A stretch of DNA of 64,000 bases from CAYZXL01 sp964482435 (GTDB lineage Bacteria; Auribacterota; JABMQX01), in assembly GCA_964482435.1 (NCBI GenBank), contig CAYZXL010000002.1, positions 1 through 64,000 on the forward strand. Reading direction: 5' to 3'. Below the pieces are notes generated by a model, which worked only from the letters and a program-made list of their open reading frames with translations, was not told the origin of the DNA and made no database searches. This document shows, in pieces, positions 43,919 through 53,549 of the stretch (the stretch's first letter is position 1; the number at the start of each line of letters is the position of its first letter). Position numbers and translations under genes: made by a program.

Positions 43919-45229
43919 TCAAACCGGCTCGGGCAGCTCGTACCCCTTCCTCCTGGGCCGGCTGACGTACGCGTTGGCCTCGTCGTCTCCTGGGAAGGTT
44001 TCCCTTTCGGGGTCCCACCGGACTTTGCGGCCAATTTCGCGGGCGATGTTGGCCAAATGGCAAACAGTGATCGAGCGGTGGCCAATTTCCACGTCTGCAT
44101 TGGGCTTCTCGCGCGTCTTGACGCTCATGAGCCAGTTCTGAATGTGCTGCTGGGCGTTCCAATCAGGACCTTCCCAGATTCTCGCGGCCTCGGTGTCGGG
44201 GCGATTCTTGACAAAATCGGGCGGATCGGTCGTGAAAGTGTTCCGGTCAATAGTCATCTTGCACTTCTCGCCGGTGAAAACTGCCCCACCCAACGGGCCA
44301 TTGTCCAGTTCATAGCGAACCTCGACGCCGTTGGCGTACCGCATGGCGACTTTCCCGGAAGGGCCTTCGGTGAGGGGCCATATCTCGACCGGCCCGCTCT
44401 GGCTCATTCCGAGCGCCCACTGAACCTGGTCACAGCCATGAGCGCCCCAGTTCGTCATTTCGCCGCCGGAGTAATCGCGCCACTGCATCCAGCCAAACTG
44501 AAGCTCCTTGTTGAATGGTCGAGCGGGGGCTTGCCCTTGCCACGCGTCCCAGTCGTCCCCTTCGGGAATTGGCTGCTCGGGGAGACCCGCGTAGCGCTTC
44601 GGCCCAGGATAATTCACCCCCTGGACGAGCGTAACCTTGCCGATGCCGCCGTTGCGAACCAGTTCGCACGCGAACCTGTTCATTTCCATCGTCCGCTGCT
44701 GCGAGCCGACCTGGAAAACCCGCTTGTATTTGCGCGCCGCGTTGACGAGAGGACGTCCCTCCGCGATGGTCAACGTCAGCGGTTTCTCTGCGTAAACGTC
44801 GAGGCCCGCCTGGCAGGCGCGGATGCACGGCAGAACACGCCCATGATCGGTCGTGGCTACGATAACTGCGTCGAGCTTCTCCCCGTCGAGCATCTTGCGA
44901 TAGTCCTGGTAAGTCGCCCACTTTGTCTTGACGAAGTCCGCCCACCTCGTTTTGCACATCTCGAGCGTGATCTCCATGTTCTTGATATAGCAATCGGAGA
45001 TGGCTACAACCTGGCCTTGCTTGAGGTCTTTAACCACGAACCCCGTGAGCTGCCTTCCGCGATTTCCTATGCCAATGACCCCGATGACCACGCGATCGCT
45101 CGGCGCGGGATTGGCTGCCGAGCTCCCCGCCCCGGATGAAAGAATCCATGGTGCCGCGGCGCCGCTGGCTGCTGCCGCCGCAGTTTGCTTCAAGAAACAC
45201 CGCCTTGAGATTTTCTTGCGAAGAGCCAT
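43919..45229 (-). CDS. Gfo/Idh/MocA family oxidoreductase, Tat-exported
   Basis: Exported oxidoreductase of 436 residues. The Tat leader is ISRRCFLKQTAAAAASGAAA (7-26). GVIGIGNRGRQ is the dinucleotide motif. VYAEKPLTLTIAEGRPL keeps EKP. QVGSQQRTMEMNRFACELVR and SGGEMTNWGAHGCDQVQWA are typical of the exported Planctomycetota-type subfamily. GGAGG lies seven bases before the ATG at 45229 (MALRKKISRR); another ATG at 45235 abuts the ribosome site too closely. The substrate is unknown. Confidence 0.9.
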   Translation of the reverse strand: MALRKKISRRCFLKQTAAAAASGAAAPWILSSGAGSSAANPAPSDRVVIGVIGIGNRGRQLTGFVVKDLKQGQVVAISDCYIKNMEITLEMCKTRWADFVKTKWATYQDYRKMLDGEKLDAVIVATTDHGRVLPCIRACQAGLDVYAEKPLTLTIAEGRPLVNAARKYKRVFQVGSQQRTMEMNRFACELVRNGGIGKVTLVQGVNYPGPKRYAGLPEQPIPEGDDWDAWQGQAPARPFNKELQFGWMQWRDYSGGEMTNWGAHGCDQVQWALGMSQSGPVEIWPLTEGPSGKVAMRYANGVEVRYELDNGPLGGAVFTGEKCKMTIDRNTFTTDPPDFVKNRPDTEAARIWEGPDWNAQQHIQNWLMSVKTREKPNADVEIGHRSITVCHLANIAREIGRKVRWDPERETFPGDDEANAYVSRPRRKGYELPEPV

Positions 45230-45455
45230 TTCCATACCTCCATCAGTGGTGATACGCATTCTATTCCTATTTTCGTTGGATTTTTCGCGTGACACAAGCG
45301 TTTCTTTTCCCCTGGTGGGGTTGCAGTCCAGCGGTTGCGCGGAAACATCGCCCTTGAGGAGCCCCTTTGCTCGCTTCTCGGCAACGATCCGGCCGCTGAC
45401 ATTGCCGTCGAGCTAAGGGCAGGGGCGTTCCGTCGGCGGAATGGAGTTGACCCTT

Positions 45456-48014
45456 CTACGGATTTTCGAGAACGCGGTAGAAGCGGCGGCGAACGAGCCA
45501 TGGTGGCAGGACGGTCCTGGAGCCATCGTCCATCCAGGAGGTCGTTGTGCGGCCCGCCGAGGGGACGCTCCCGTCGGCGAGGTCCCATCTCACGAGGTCA
45601 TCAGAGTAGAAGACCGAGTAGGATTTGTCGTCGAGCGAGCTCCAGGTCAACGTTGTGTCGGCAGGGCCCGGCCCCGGTTTCAGCTCATTGATGTAGAACT
45701 CGTAAGCCCCCATGTCTACCCTGAACTCCCAACCGCCAAACATCGTCCTGTGCATACCGCCGATGTCAAATTCGTCCGAGGCCACAGAGGTGTTGTCTCC
45801 TGCGTCAATGCACGGCGAATCGGGCGAAAGCCGAAAGTCCCCCTCGACCCAGATATCATCGCTCTTGTCGTCGGGAGTGCCCGCGTCGTCCCAGAATCCA
45901 GGGCGAGTGAATTGCGGGTCGCTGGCACTATTTCCGTACACTATGGGGTCGCCGGTCCAACCCTGGACACAGGAATAGAATGGGGCAACGCAGTTCTCAA
46001 GCTGCGGGCTATTTCCAGCCGTGTTCTCCCAGATGATGCAGTTGACTATCTCGCCCTGGCACCAAGCAAGTCCCCCGCCACGCCACTGACCGGAGTTGCC
46101 GATGATGGTATTGTTCCGGATGACACCCTGGCACTCGTACAATCCGCCGCCGTCGCTCGCCCTGTTGGCGGAGATGACGTTGTCATGAATGACACCGCTG
46201 CACATGTATAGTCCGCCGCCGGCCCCACTCGTGTTTTCTGAGATAGTGTTGCCGAAAATGGCCCCGTTGCAAAAGGCAAGCCCGCCGCCGCGCCACTGCG
46301 CAGCGTTGCCAACGATGACGTTGTTGCGGATTGTGGCATGAGTAGGATACCCTTCTGGGCCTCCGTAAATCCCGGCTCCCGCTGTGGCACACCCGTTTCG
46401 GATGGTGAAGCCTGATAGAACGCAGTTTTCGCTCTCACCGCCGGTGAACGACACGACCGGCCCCGCGCCGCCGCCGTCGAGGATTGTCGAGGAGACCACA
46501 CCGGAGTTCTCAGGGTTCAAGCTGCGAAGGACAATGTCAGCACCGCAAAACTGGAGGTTCTCCTCGTGAATTCCTAAGGCCGCGATGATTTCGTCGCCGT
46601 TCACAGCCAGGCAAAGGGCTTTCTGGATCGTTGGTATCTTCAAGAGGACGTGAACGATTTCGGGTTGGGTTGGCGCGAGCGGGTCGGTCCCGCGGAGAAG
46701 CTCCAGGCCGTCGCGAAGGCCATCGTCGTCGGTGTCGGTGTCCGCAGGGTCCGTGGCCGCATCCCCCTCATCGTCGTCCTCGAGCAAATCGCCGTCCGAA
46801 TCAACAAAGGAATCGTATTCATAGCATCCCATATCCACTCGCTCCCCCTCGAGGCGGCAGTTGCCGTTGAGGTCGCGCTGGGGCCAAGCGGCCCAATAGT
46901 AGTTGACGCCTTTATTTACACAAGGCGAATCGGACTGAAGATGATAGTCGTCTCCTGCGGGGTCAACAAAAAGGGGGCTGAGGTTCGTGTTACCCTCGCC
47001 GCCTCCGGTCCAGTCCTGAATGCAGGAATACGCAGGTGCAGTACAACTGCCCAACTGAGTGGCTTCTCCGCCGGTGTTCCCCCAGACAATGCAGTTGCGG
47101 ATGATTCCCCCACATCCTGACAGTCCGCCGACAGACTCTTCGCCGGTAGCGGAGTTCCCGACTATGGTGTTGTTCAAAATCAACCCCGCGCAGCCCTCCA
47201 ACCCCGCCACGCCGCCTTCCGACGAATTCTTGATAACAAGGTTGTTCTGGACGATGCCGTCGCAGTTGTCCAGCGCGCCGGAGCCATCGCTGTCATGGCC
47301 CATGTTTCCGCTGATGACGTTGTTCTGAATAACGCCGCTGCAATGGTTCAGCCCCGCAGCACCTTCGCCATACGAGTGATTACCCGTAACAGCATTGCCT
47401 TCGATGAGGCCGTTGCAATAAATCAGTCCGCCGCCGCGCCCCGCAGAGTTCTGGCTTATGGTATTATTCTGGATGAGGCCATCGCAGCAAGAGATTCCGC
47501 CGCCTCTGTCCGCGAAGCAGTCTGTGATGACGTTGTTGCGGATAGTGGCGCGAGTGCGGCCCTCAGGAGGAGGGGCAAAGGGGAAAGTTCCGCCATAGAT
47601 TCCGCCGCCATACGTCTTGCCAATGGGGACCATAGCTTCGCCGTTCCGGATAGTGAAGCCGCTGATGACGCACGATTCATCCTCCGTTCCGGCGAAAGTG
47701 ACGACTGAGCCTGCACGGTTCCCGTCAATAATCGTGCTGTCAACGACGGCCGGGTCGAGCGGATCGGTGCTCGTGAGGACAATGTTCTTGCCGTTGAACC
47801 TGATATTTTCGGCATAGAGACCTTCCGCCGCCGTGACTGTGTCACCCTCGCTTGCGGCGTCTATCCCCTCCTGAATCGTTTTGAGCGCGGTTTCCCAGGA
47901 AAGGCCGTTCCCGGACTGACTGACCGAGCTGTCCACATACAACGTTGTCCCGATGACGATGCGACAAAGGCTGACGCAAAGGACTACGCCAATTATCTTC
48001 ATCACCTTTTCCAC
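45456..48014 (-). CDS. secreted right-handed beta-helix protein with TSP3-like linker and FYRV C-terminal module
   Basis: About 852 residues with a Sec signal (KIIGVVLCVSLCRIVIG). Two beta-helix domains are joined by a calcium-binding acidic linker of thrombospondin type 3 kind (DSDGDLLEDDDEGD ... DTDTDDDGLRDG). Each helix opens with the block YAENIRFNGKNIVLTSTDP and SGFTIRNG, followed by coils of about 23 residues with GGGL..C.G.I..N.I. The last 70 residues form a separate module (TLTWSSLDDKSYSVFYSDDL ... FYRVLENP) found in three other proteins here. Beta-helix proteins of this kind bind or cut polysaccharides; catalytic residues cannot be named. I chose GTG at 48014 with AGGAG seven bases before it; ATG at 48002 is the alternative. 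Partner of the next gene, 38 bases away. Confidence 0.82.
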   Translation of the reverse strand: MEKVMKIIGVVLCVSLCRIVIGTTLYVDSSVSQSGNGLSWETALKTIQEGIDAASEGDTVTAAEGLYAENIRFNGKNIVLTSTDPLDPAVVDSTIIDGNRAGSVVTFAGTEDESCVISGFTIRNGEAMVPIGKTYGGGIYGGTFPFAPPPEGRTRATIRNNVITDCFADRGGGISCCDGLIQNNTISQNSAGRGGGLIYCNGLIEGNAVTGNHSYGEGAAGLNHCSGVIQNNVISGNMGHDSDGSGALDNCDGIVQNNLVIKNSSEGGVAGLEGCAGLILNNTIVGNSATGEESVGGLSGCGGIIRNCIVWGNTGGEATQLGSCTAPAYSCIQDWTGGGEGNTNLSPLFVDPAGDDYHLQSDSPCVNKGVNYYWAAWPQRDLNGNCRLEGERVDMGCYEYDSFVDSDGDLLEDDDEGDAATDPADTDTDDDGLRDGLELLRGTDPLAPTQPEIVHVLLKIPTIQKALCLAVNGDEIIAALGIHEENLQFCGADIVLRSLNPENSGVVSSTILDGGGAGPVVSFTGGESENCVLSGFTIRNGCATAGAGIYGGPEGYPTHATIRNNVIVGNAAQWRGGGLAFCNGAIFGNTISENTSGAGGGLYMCSGVIHDNVISANRASDGGGLYECQGVIRNNTIIGNSGQWRGGGLAWCQGEIVNCIIWENTAGNSPQLENCVAPFYSCVQGWTGDPIVYGNSASDPQFTRPGFWDDAGTPDDKSDDIWVEGDFRLSPDSPCIDAGDNTSVASDEFDIGGMHRTMFGGWEFRVDMGAYEFYINELKPGPGPADTTLTWSSLDDKSYSVFYSDDLVRWDLADGSVPSAGRTTTSWMDDGSRTVLPPWLVRRRFYRVLENP

Positions 48015-48052
48015 TGTTCTTCTCCTCACATAACTGTCTCCACGGGTCGGTG

Positions 48053-51000
48053 CTACGGATTCTCAACGATGCGGTAGAAACGGCAGGGGACGCTGGATGG
48101 CGGCATCCCCGTCTTGTAGCCATCATCAACCCATGATGTGGTCGCGCTTCCTGCCGACGGAATGGCGTTCTCCGCCGGAAGCCATGTCAAAAGGTCATCC
48201 GAGTAGAAGATCGAATACGATTTATCCGCAAGAGAGCTCCATGTCAAAGTCGCTTCCCCGGGCTCCGGTCCGAGCCGCAACTCATTGACGTAATACTCAT
48301 ATGCCCCCATATCCACGCAGAAGAGCTTTCCGCCGAACATGATTCTGTGCACGCCCCGGATGTCGGCATCCGGGAGAATCACTGCGTTGTTGTCGCCTGA
48401 ATCTATGCAGGCCGACAGCGGCGAAAGACGGTAGTCGCCATTTTCGGCGTGGACGAATTCCGGGTCTCGCACGACGTTCCGGTACTTCTTGAGGTCTCCA
48501 GCCCAATCCTGGATGCATGAGTAGGTCGGTTCGCTGCACCCATAGAGCTGCGGTGTCCATGGGGCAATGTTTCCCCAGATGATGCAGTTGACTATTGTGC
48601 CGCTGCATTCGTACAGCCCGCCCCCGTCGGTCTCAGACAAGTTCCCGACAATCGTGTTATTGAGGATAGTGCCGCACTGGCTCAGCCCGCCGCCAGAGCC
48701 TGCCGAGTTGCCTACGATTACGTTGCTTCGGATGATGCCGTCGCAGGCGCTAAGCCCGCCTCCCCCTGAGAGTGCGGAGTTGCCGGTGATGATGTTGCCG
48801 TGGATGGTGCGTTCACAGAGTGCCAGTCCGCCGCCGGATTGAGCTGTATTGCCTCGGATGAGGTTGCTCCGGATTGTGCCGCGGCACCTCAACAGCCCGC
48901 CGCCTTCCAGTCCAGCGGAGTTTTCAGAGATGTCATTGTCCATGACCTGGCCGTCGCAGAGGTACAGACCCCCGCCGCCTGCTTCGGCAGAGTTAGCCGT
49001 GATCGTGTTGTTCTGAATCATTCCGCCGCACCGGCCAAGCCCGCCGCCCGTTTGAGCTGAGTTGCCTCTTATGACGTTGTCTTGAAGCGTGCCGCTGCTC
49101 CAGCACACTCCTCCGCCTTCAGACCCAGCCGAATTTCCGGAAATGGTATTTCCTTCGACAATCCCGACGCAGCTCATAAGCCCTCCGCCATCCGAGGAAG
49201 CCGAGTTGGCTGTAATGGTGTTCCCCCTGATCGTCCCATTGTTGTAGTTTAGCCCACCGCCCGCCTGAGCCGAATTCCGCGCGATGGTGTTGGACTCGAT
49301 CGTGCCGCTGCAAGAAGCCAACCCACCGCCGTTCCCAGAGTCAGCGGAGTTTTCTGTGATCTCGTTGCCGCGGATGGCGCCGTTGCAGTAGTCCAGACCG
49401 CCTCCCTCGTAGAAAGCGGAGTTTCCAGTGATAAGGTTGTTTTCAATGATGCCATCGCAGTAAACAAGCCCGCCCCCGCGCCAGGCCCAGTTTCCGGTGA
49501 TCGCATTATTCTGGATTGTTGCCTCAGTGTGACCGTTCTCGGTGCCGCCGCAGATTCCACCGCCATACTCAGCCTTCCCGTTTTGAATGGTGAAGCCGGA
49601 CAATACGCAAGTTGAAGCCTCCGTGCCGGAGAACCTGACGGCGGGACCGGATTGACTGCCGTCAATGATTGTGTTGGCGACGGCGGTTGAGTCGAGTGGG
49701 TCGGCGCCTCTGAGGGTGACATTCTTGCCCAGGAAGTTGATGTTCTCGGCGTACGTGCCTGGATGAACCACTATTTCGTCGGCGTCGGCAGACTCGCACA
49801 AAGCAACCTGGATGCTCTGAGACCATTCCCCCTTGGTCAAATTCTCGACGAGGGTCTCCGCTGCTGTCCTCGGGTCCCAGCCATAACGGCACTCCTTGCC
49901 ATTCGGGATGTGGTCTCCGTCGGGATCGGCCGCGATGTCCCCGTCGAGGCTCGCGAACCACTGAAGTTCCCAACCGTCGGGCAGGCCATCGGCGTCCGTG
50001 TCCGCCGATTTGGAAGTTGCCCCGGCGGTGTTTCCGTAGGCACCAATGTCTATTCGCCCCCCATTGGGCAAAGGCTCGTTGGAGAAATCGGAGGAAGGGT
50101 CCCCGGCGTCTATGCACGGCGACCAGCCCAAGAGATGGTAATCTTCCGCCTGAGGATCAACGAAGTAAGGGCAAGCCGCGATGTTCCCGTCTCCGCCTTC
50201 AGTCCAGTATTCGATGCAGGAGTAAGTCGGCAGGCTGCAATTCCACAGTTGGCTGCCGCCGCGATTACCCCAGACGATGCAATTGACTATGGTTCCGGCA
50301 CAGCGGTTCAGCCCCCCGCCCTGGTCGCCGGCTGAGTTTCCAGTGATGGTGTTGTTTACAATGACGCCATTGCAGTACGACAGCCCCCCACCGTCTTCTG
50401 GAGCCGAGTTCTCGGCGATTACGTTGCTCCGGACGGTGCCGCTGCAGGCAAATAGCCCGCCCCCATCCTCCGCGGTTGAATTTCTAACGATGACGTTGTT
50501 CTCGATGATCCCGTCACACCCGTCAAGCCCCCCGGCGCCTTCGTCTGCCGAGTTCCCGCTGATTAAGTTGCCTCGGATCGTACCGTCGCAATCGTGCAGC
50601 CCCCCGGCACCCTCGCCGCCGGCCGTGTTATCGGTGATGATGTTGTTTTCAATCGTGCCATGGCAGGTATGCAGCGCCGCGCCACGCCCCGCCACGTTCT
50701 GGCTGATAGTGTTGTTTTGGATAATCCCATCGCAGCCATACAGTCCGCCGCCGCGCATTGCTTCATTGTTGGTGATGACGTTGTTGCGGATGGCCGCGTG
50801 AGTGCGGTTCTCAGCCATCCACACCGCACCGCTGATTCCTCCTCCCCACGACCGGCCGAATTCCTCGCGTGCTCTGCCGTTGCTGATGGTGAAACCAGTC
50901 AGAACGCAGGTTTCATCTTCGGTTCCCGAGAAAATGACGACGGAGTCCACCCAGTTGCCGTCTATGATTGTGCTGGCGACGACGTTCGCGTCGAGAGGAT

Positions 51001-51253
51001 CACTGCTGGTAAGAACAATGTTCTTGCCGTTGAATTTGATGTTTTCGACGTACGTCCCTTGGGCGACCACAACCGTATCACCGTTTGAGGCGGTATCAAT
51101 CCCCTTCTGAATGGTTGCGAAAGGGGCTTCCTCCGTGCCCGCATTCGCGTCCGACCCAAGAGGCGGGGGGGCCACGTACCAGTTGGTTCCCGTGGCGCGC
51201 TGAGAGACGCAAATCAGAAACAGAATTGCCACCACGTCCAGGGTCTTTCGCAT
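48053..51253 (-). CDS. large secreted beta-helix protein with cysteine-bearing repeats and FYRI C-terminal module
   Basis: A 1066-residue secreted protein (signal RKTLDVVAILFLICVSQRATG). The first beta-helix has seven 23-residue coils, the second about thirteen, each of the form NxIxxNSAxxGGGLxxCxGxI. Each helix ends with a cap NCI(V/I)WGN. A TSP3-like linker (DTDADGLPDGWELQWF) joins them. Nearly every coil carries one cysteine at the same position, which would stack as a column. The C-terminal 70-residue module (TLTWSSLADKSYSIFYSDDL ... FYRIVENP) matches the neighbour. AGGAG precedes the ATG at 51253. The DNA is itself repetitive from about 48.55 to 50.85 kb. Likely first gene of a unit with the neighbouring beta-helix gene. 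The role is probably binding or cutting glycans, or cell-surface display. Confidence 0.85.
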   Translation of the reverse strand: MRKTLDVVAILFLICVSQRATGTNWYVAPPPLGSDANAGTEEAPFATIQKGIDTASNGDTVVVAQGTYVENIKFNGKNIVLTSSDPLDANVVASTIIDGNWVDSVVIFSGTEDETCVLTGFTISNGRAREEFGRSWGGGISGAVWMAENRTHAAIRNNVITNNEAMRGGGLYGCDGIIQNNTISQNVAGRGAALHTCHGTIENNIITDNTAGGEGAGGLHDCDGTIRGNLISGNSADEGAGGLDGCDGIIENNVIVRNSTAEDGGGLFACSGTVRSNVIAENSAPEDGGGLSYCNGVIVNNTITGNSAGDQGGGLNRCAGTIVNCIVWGNRGGSQLWNCSLPTYSCIEYWTEGGDGNIAACPYFVDPQAEDYHLLGWSPCIDAGDPSSDFSNEPLPNGGRIDIGAYGNTAGATSKSADTDADGLPDGWELQWFASLDGDIAADPDGDHIPNGKECRYGWDPRTAAETLVENLTKGEWSQSIQVALCESADADEIVVHPGTYAENINFLGKNVTLRGADPLDSTAVANTIIDGSQSGPAVRFSGTEASTCVLSGFTIQNGKAEYGGGICGGTENGHTEATIQNNAITGNWAWRGGGLVYCDGIIENNLITGNSAFYEGGGLDYCNGAIRGNEITENSADSGNGGGLASCSGTIESNTIARNSAQAGGGLNYNNGTIRGNTITANSASSDGGGLMSCVGIVEGNTISGNSAGSEGGGVCWSSGTLQDNVIRGNSAQTGGGLGRCGGMIQNNTITANSAEAGGGGLYLCDGQVMDNDISENSAGLEGGGLLRCRGTIRSNLIRGNTAQSGGGLALCERTIHGNIITGNSALSGGGGLSACDGIIRSNVIVGNSAGSGGGLSQCGTILNNTIVGNLSETDGGGLYECSGTIVNCIIWGNIAPWTPQLYGCSEPTYSCIQDWAGDLKKYRNVVRDPEFVHAENGDYRLSPLSACIDSGDNNAVILPDADIRGVHRIMFGGKLFCVDMGAYEYYVNELRLGPEPGEATLTWSSLADKSYSIFYSDDLLTWLPAENAIPSAGSATTSWVDDGYKTGMPPSSVPCRFYRIVENP

Positions 51254-51675
51254 CTCTAATCTCCTTGACATCCGTATGTTGCGCTTTCCATTCTCAAGTG
51301 TTCCTCAAAGACCTTTCAGCGCCCATGGCCCGAGCCGCGTCCGGTGCGATCCTTCGCGGGAGCCATACCACGGTTTCACCCGTACAATCATAAGAGACCA
51401 CAACTAAGTGCGACACGCAAGGGCTAACCCTTGAAAAAACTGCTTTCTCCAGTGCTCGCCTGTCTGCTGAGTCTTCTCCCGCCCTGGGCCGAGGAGCGCA
51501 AAAGCGGGAAGGGTTTGGAACGGCGCACACGAGGAGCTCACAAGCAAGTCGGCAACTGGTTTTCACGAGAGGCTTTCGATTGCATAAGATAACATAGTAT
51601 CATTCAAACACCGTTCACTGACGCAGTTGAACGGCTAAAAGCGCAAATTCTAAACCCAAATGAAAGGAGTTTCTT
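51254..51675. other. intergenic region between divergent genes
   Basis: This 422-base gap lies between the beta-helix gene (minus) and the fucose-isomerase-like gene (plus). An AT-rich stretch at 51575-51610 (with TAACATAGTATCAT) is the likely plus-strand promoter area, but no clean -35/-10 pair is visible. I see no RNA gene or repeat. Confidence 0.45.
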
Positions 51676-53154
51676 ATGACACGCGGTAGTCAACCATCGC
51701 GCTCTGATAGTTCCACAAAACCCTCTCGCCAAGGGCATGGGCTTTCGCGGCGAGAGTTTCTCGGAGGGTGCGTGACCTGTGCTGCGGGTCTGTCGGCCAT
51801 GTCGGCTCTTGGCGCAGCCGCGGCAGAAGCCGCGGGCGAAAAATCGTCTATCCCGGCGCCGGGCGGGGAAAAGCCCAGGATACGCCTCGTCTTCACGCAC
51901 ATTCCGCCGGAGAATCCGACGTGGCCGCACATCGGGTACGATTATGCGGGACGAAAAAAGGTTTTGACGGACAAGCTCCGTGAAGCTTGTTCGGGCATCG
52001 AGTTTCTGCCAGTCACGGTGCGCAACAGGGAAGAAGCGCAGAAGCTTTTGGAATCTGACGCAGGCGTGGACGGGTATTTGATTTACATGATTGGAATATG
52101 GACCGGAGCGCCGCAGGTAATCGCAGGGGCGGGGCGACCGTGTGTTTTCGTTGACGACCTATACGGCGGGTCGGGAGAGTTTCTCGTCGCATACGCGGCT
52201 GCGAGAAGAAACCGATGGAAAGTCGCGGGCGTTTCATCAGCAAACTTCGATGACGTGGTTCAGGCTGCTCGGTCATTCGAGTGCATTAAGAAACTGCGGC
52301 ATTCCGCGATCCTGAGAATTGGACAGGGATTCGGCTGCACGCCCGAAGGCGTGGAGAAGATTTTCGGGACCAAGGTCGTGTTTAAGGAACTGGAAGAACT
52401 CAACCAATTCTACGAAAAGGCGGACCGTGAGGAGGCGCGCAAATGGGCTGACCGCTGGATAAGGCAAGCGGAGAAAGTCGTCGAGCCGTCGCGCGAAGAA
52501 ATCGAGAAATCCGGCGCGATGTATCTGGGGATGTGCGAAATGATGCGCCAGAACAAGGCGCAGGCTATCACCATCAACTGCCTCGGCGGTTTCTATGGCG
52601 GGAAAATCACGGCGTATCCGTGCCTGGGGTTCCTCCAGCTCAACAACGATGGCTACGTCGGAGCCTGCGAGTCGGACCTGACATCTACAATCAGCATGCT
52701 GGTAATGGCCTACCTCGTCGGTCGCCCCGGATTCATATCCGATCCGGTCATTGACACGTCGAGGAACCAGATTATCTACGCACACTGTGTCGCTCCCACA
52801 AAGGTCTTCGGCCCTGACGGGCCCGCGAATCCGTTCCACATTCGCAGCCACTCCGAGGACCGGAGAGGTGCAGCAGTTCGCTCTCTGATGCCGCTTGGCG
52901 AGATGACCACAACCCTCGAGTTCAATCCCGACAGGAAGCAGGTGATAATCCACCTGGGTAAGACTGTCGCGAACATTGACGAGGACAAGGCCTGCCGGAC
53001 GAAACTTGCCGCTGAGCCTGAGGGCGACATTGACAGGTTGATGAATTACTGGGACCAGTGGGGCTGGCACCGCGTCACCTTCTATGGAGACCTCAAACGC
53101 CCTGTGGAACACGTCGCCGCTCTGCTCGGACTTGAAGTGGTGGAGGAGGCTTAG
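51676..53154 (+). CDS. L-fucose/L-arabinose isomerase-fold protein, Tat-exported
   Basis: A 492-residue protein with a Tat leader (LSRREFLGGCVTCAAGLSAMSALG, about 23-46). The rest resembles the fucose/arabinose isomerase fold: AGAGRPCVFVDDLYGGSGEF, AITINCLGGFYG and QLNNDGYVGACESDLTSTISML are recognisable blocks, with acidic residues and a C-terminal histidine (WGWHRVTFYGD) that could bind the metal. An exported sugar isomerase is unusual, but such proteins are seen among Planctomycetota-like bacteria. GAAAGGAG precedes the ATG by six bases. It stands alone between two beta-helix genes. Confidence 0.75.
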   Translation: MTRGSQPSRSDSSTKPSRQGHGLSRREFLGGCVTCAAGLSAMSALGAAAAEAAGEKSSIPAPGGEKPRIRLVFTHIPPENPTWPHIGYDYAGRKKVLTDKLREACSGIEFLPVTVRNREEAQKLLESDAGVDGYLIYMIGIWTGAPQVIAGAGRPCVFVDDLYGGSGEFLVAYAAARRNRWKVAGVSSANFDDVVQAARSFECIKKLRHSAILRIGQGFGCTPEGVEKIFGTKVVFKELEELNQFYEKADREEARKWADRWIRQAEKVVEPSREEIEKSGAMYLGMCEMMRQNKAQAITINCLGGFYGGKITAYPCLGFLQLNNDGYVGACESDLTSTISMLVMAYLVGRPGFISDPVIDTSRNQIIYAHCVAPTKVFGPDGPANPFHIRSHSEDRRGAAVRSLMPLGEMTTTLEFNPDRKQVIIHLGKTVANIDEDKACRTKLAAEPEGDIDRLMNYWDQWGWHRVTFYGDLKRPVEHVAALLGLEVVEEA

Positions 53155-53189
53155 TGCCCTGATTTATAAATTCGATGACGTATTTTCCT

Positions 53190-53230
53190 CTGACAGGATA
53201 AACAGGATGAACAGGATTCTGCGAATCCTG
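53190..53230 (+). repeat. CAGGAT tandem repeat with terminal hairpin
   Basis: Three units GACAGGATAAA, CAGGATGAA, CAGGATTC are followed by a seven-pair hairpin (CAGGATT, five bases, AATCCTG). A copy on the other strand lies at 53331-53348 (ATCCTGTGAATCC). Arrays of this kind are scattered between genes in many environmental bacterial genomes; their function is not known to me. Confidence 0.55.
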
Positions 53231-53371
53231 TACCGATTTTGTTAGTTTCGGTCATGACAGCGTGATGCATAGGCGGGCTGACCCGGCCAAAGGCCAGCCA
53301 CCTTCGAGCCCTCCCTTTCAAATCCGGGCCATCCTGTGAATCCCGTCCAAAATATCCTCGCTTCTGGCGCG

Positions 53372-53413
53372 GCTTTCTGCTGTGCGCTCGTGCTTTGCGC
53401 CCGCGGTGAAGAT
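53372..53413 (+). repeat. second degenerate CTCTGCG-type repeat
   Basis: Ends in GCGGTGAAGATA like the copy at 10694-10728, with degenerate CTGTGCG and TTTGCGC units before it. Together with the CAGGAT repeat it fills most of the gap between the isomerase-like gene and the next promoter. Confidence 0.4.
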
Positions 53414-53422
53414 AAATATCGG

Positions 53423-53451
53423 TTGACTTCTTGTTCACGGGAGGGTTTAAT
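53423..53451 (+). promoter_or_regulatory. sigma-70 promoter of the interrupted beta-helix gene
   Basis: TTGACT, 17 bases, TTTAAT: 10 of 12 consensus positions. Transcription would begin near 53458, about 90 bases before the ATG at 53550. Confidence 0.6.
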
Positions 53452-53549
53452 CTGTCTTCCAGCTTCCCGCGGGTTGCGAGCGGCCGGCGGTGCCTTCTGA
53501 GATGTGGGAAGTGGCGACAGGCCTGGCGGGTCTAAGGGAGGCGAAGGCG

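Noticed and set aside
43625..45139. 504-codon plus-strand open frame
   Set aside because: Antisense to the exported oxidoreductase, which carries the Tat leader and EKP motif.
48550..50850. Regularly spaced DNA repeats resembling a CRISPR or minisatellite array
   Set aside because: Period is about 69 bases and keeps frame; the repeats encode the 23-residue beta-helix coils, and units diverge mostly at silent or loop positions.
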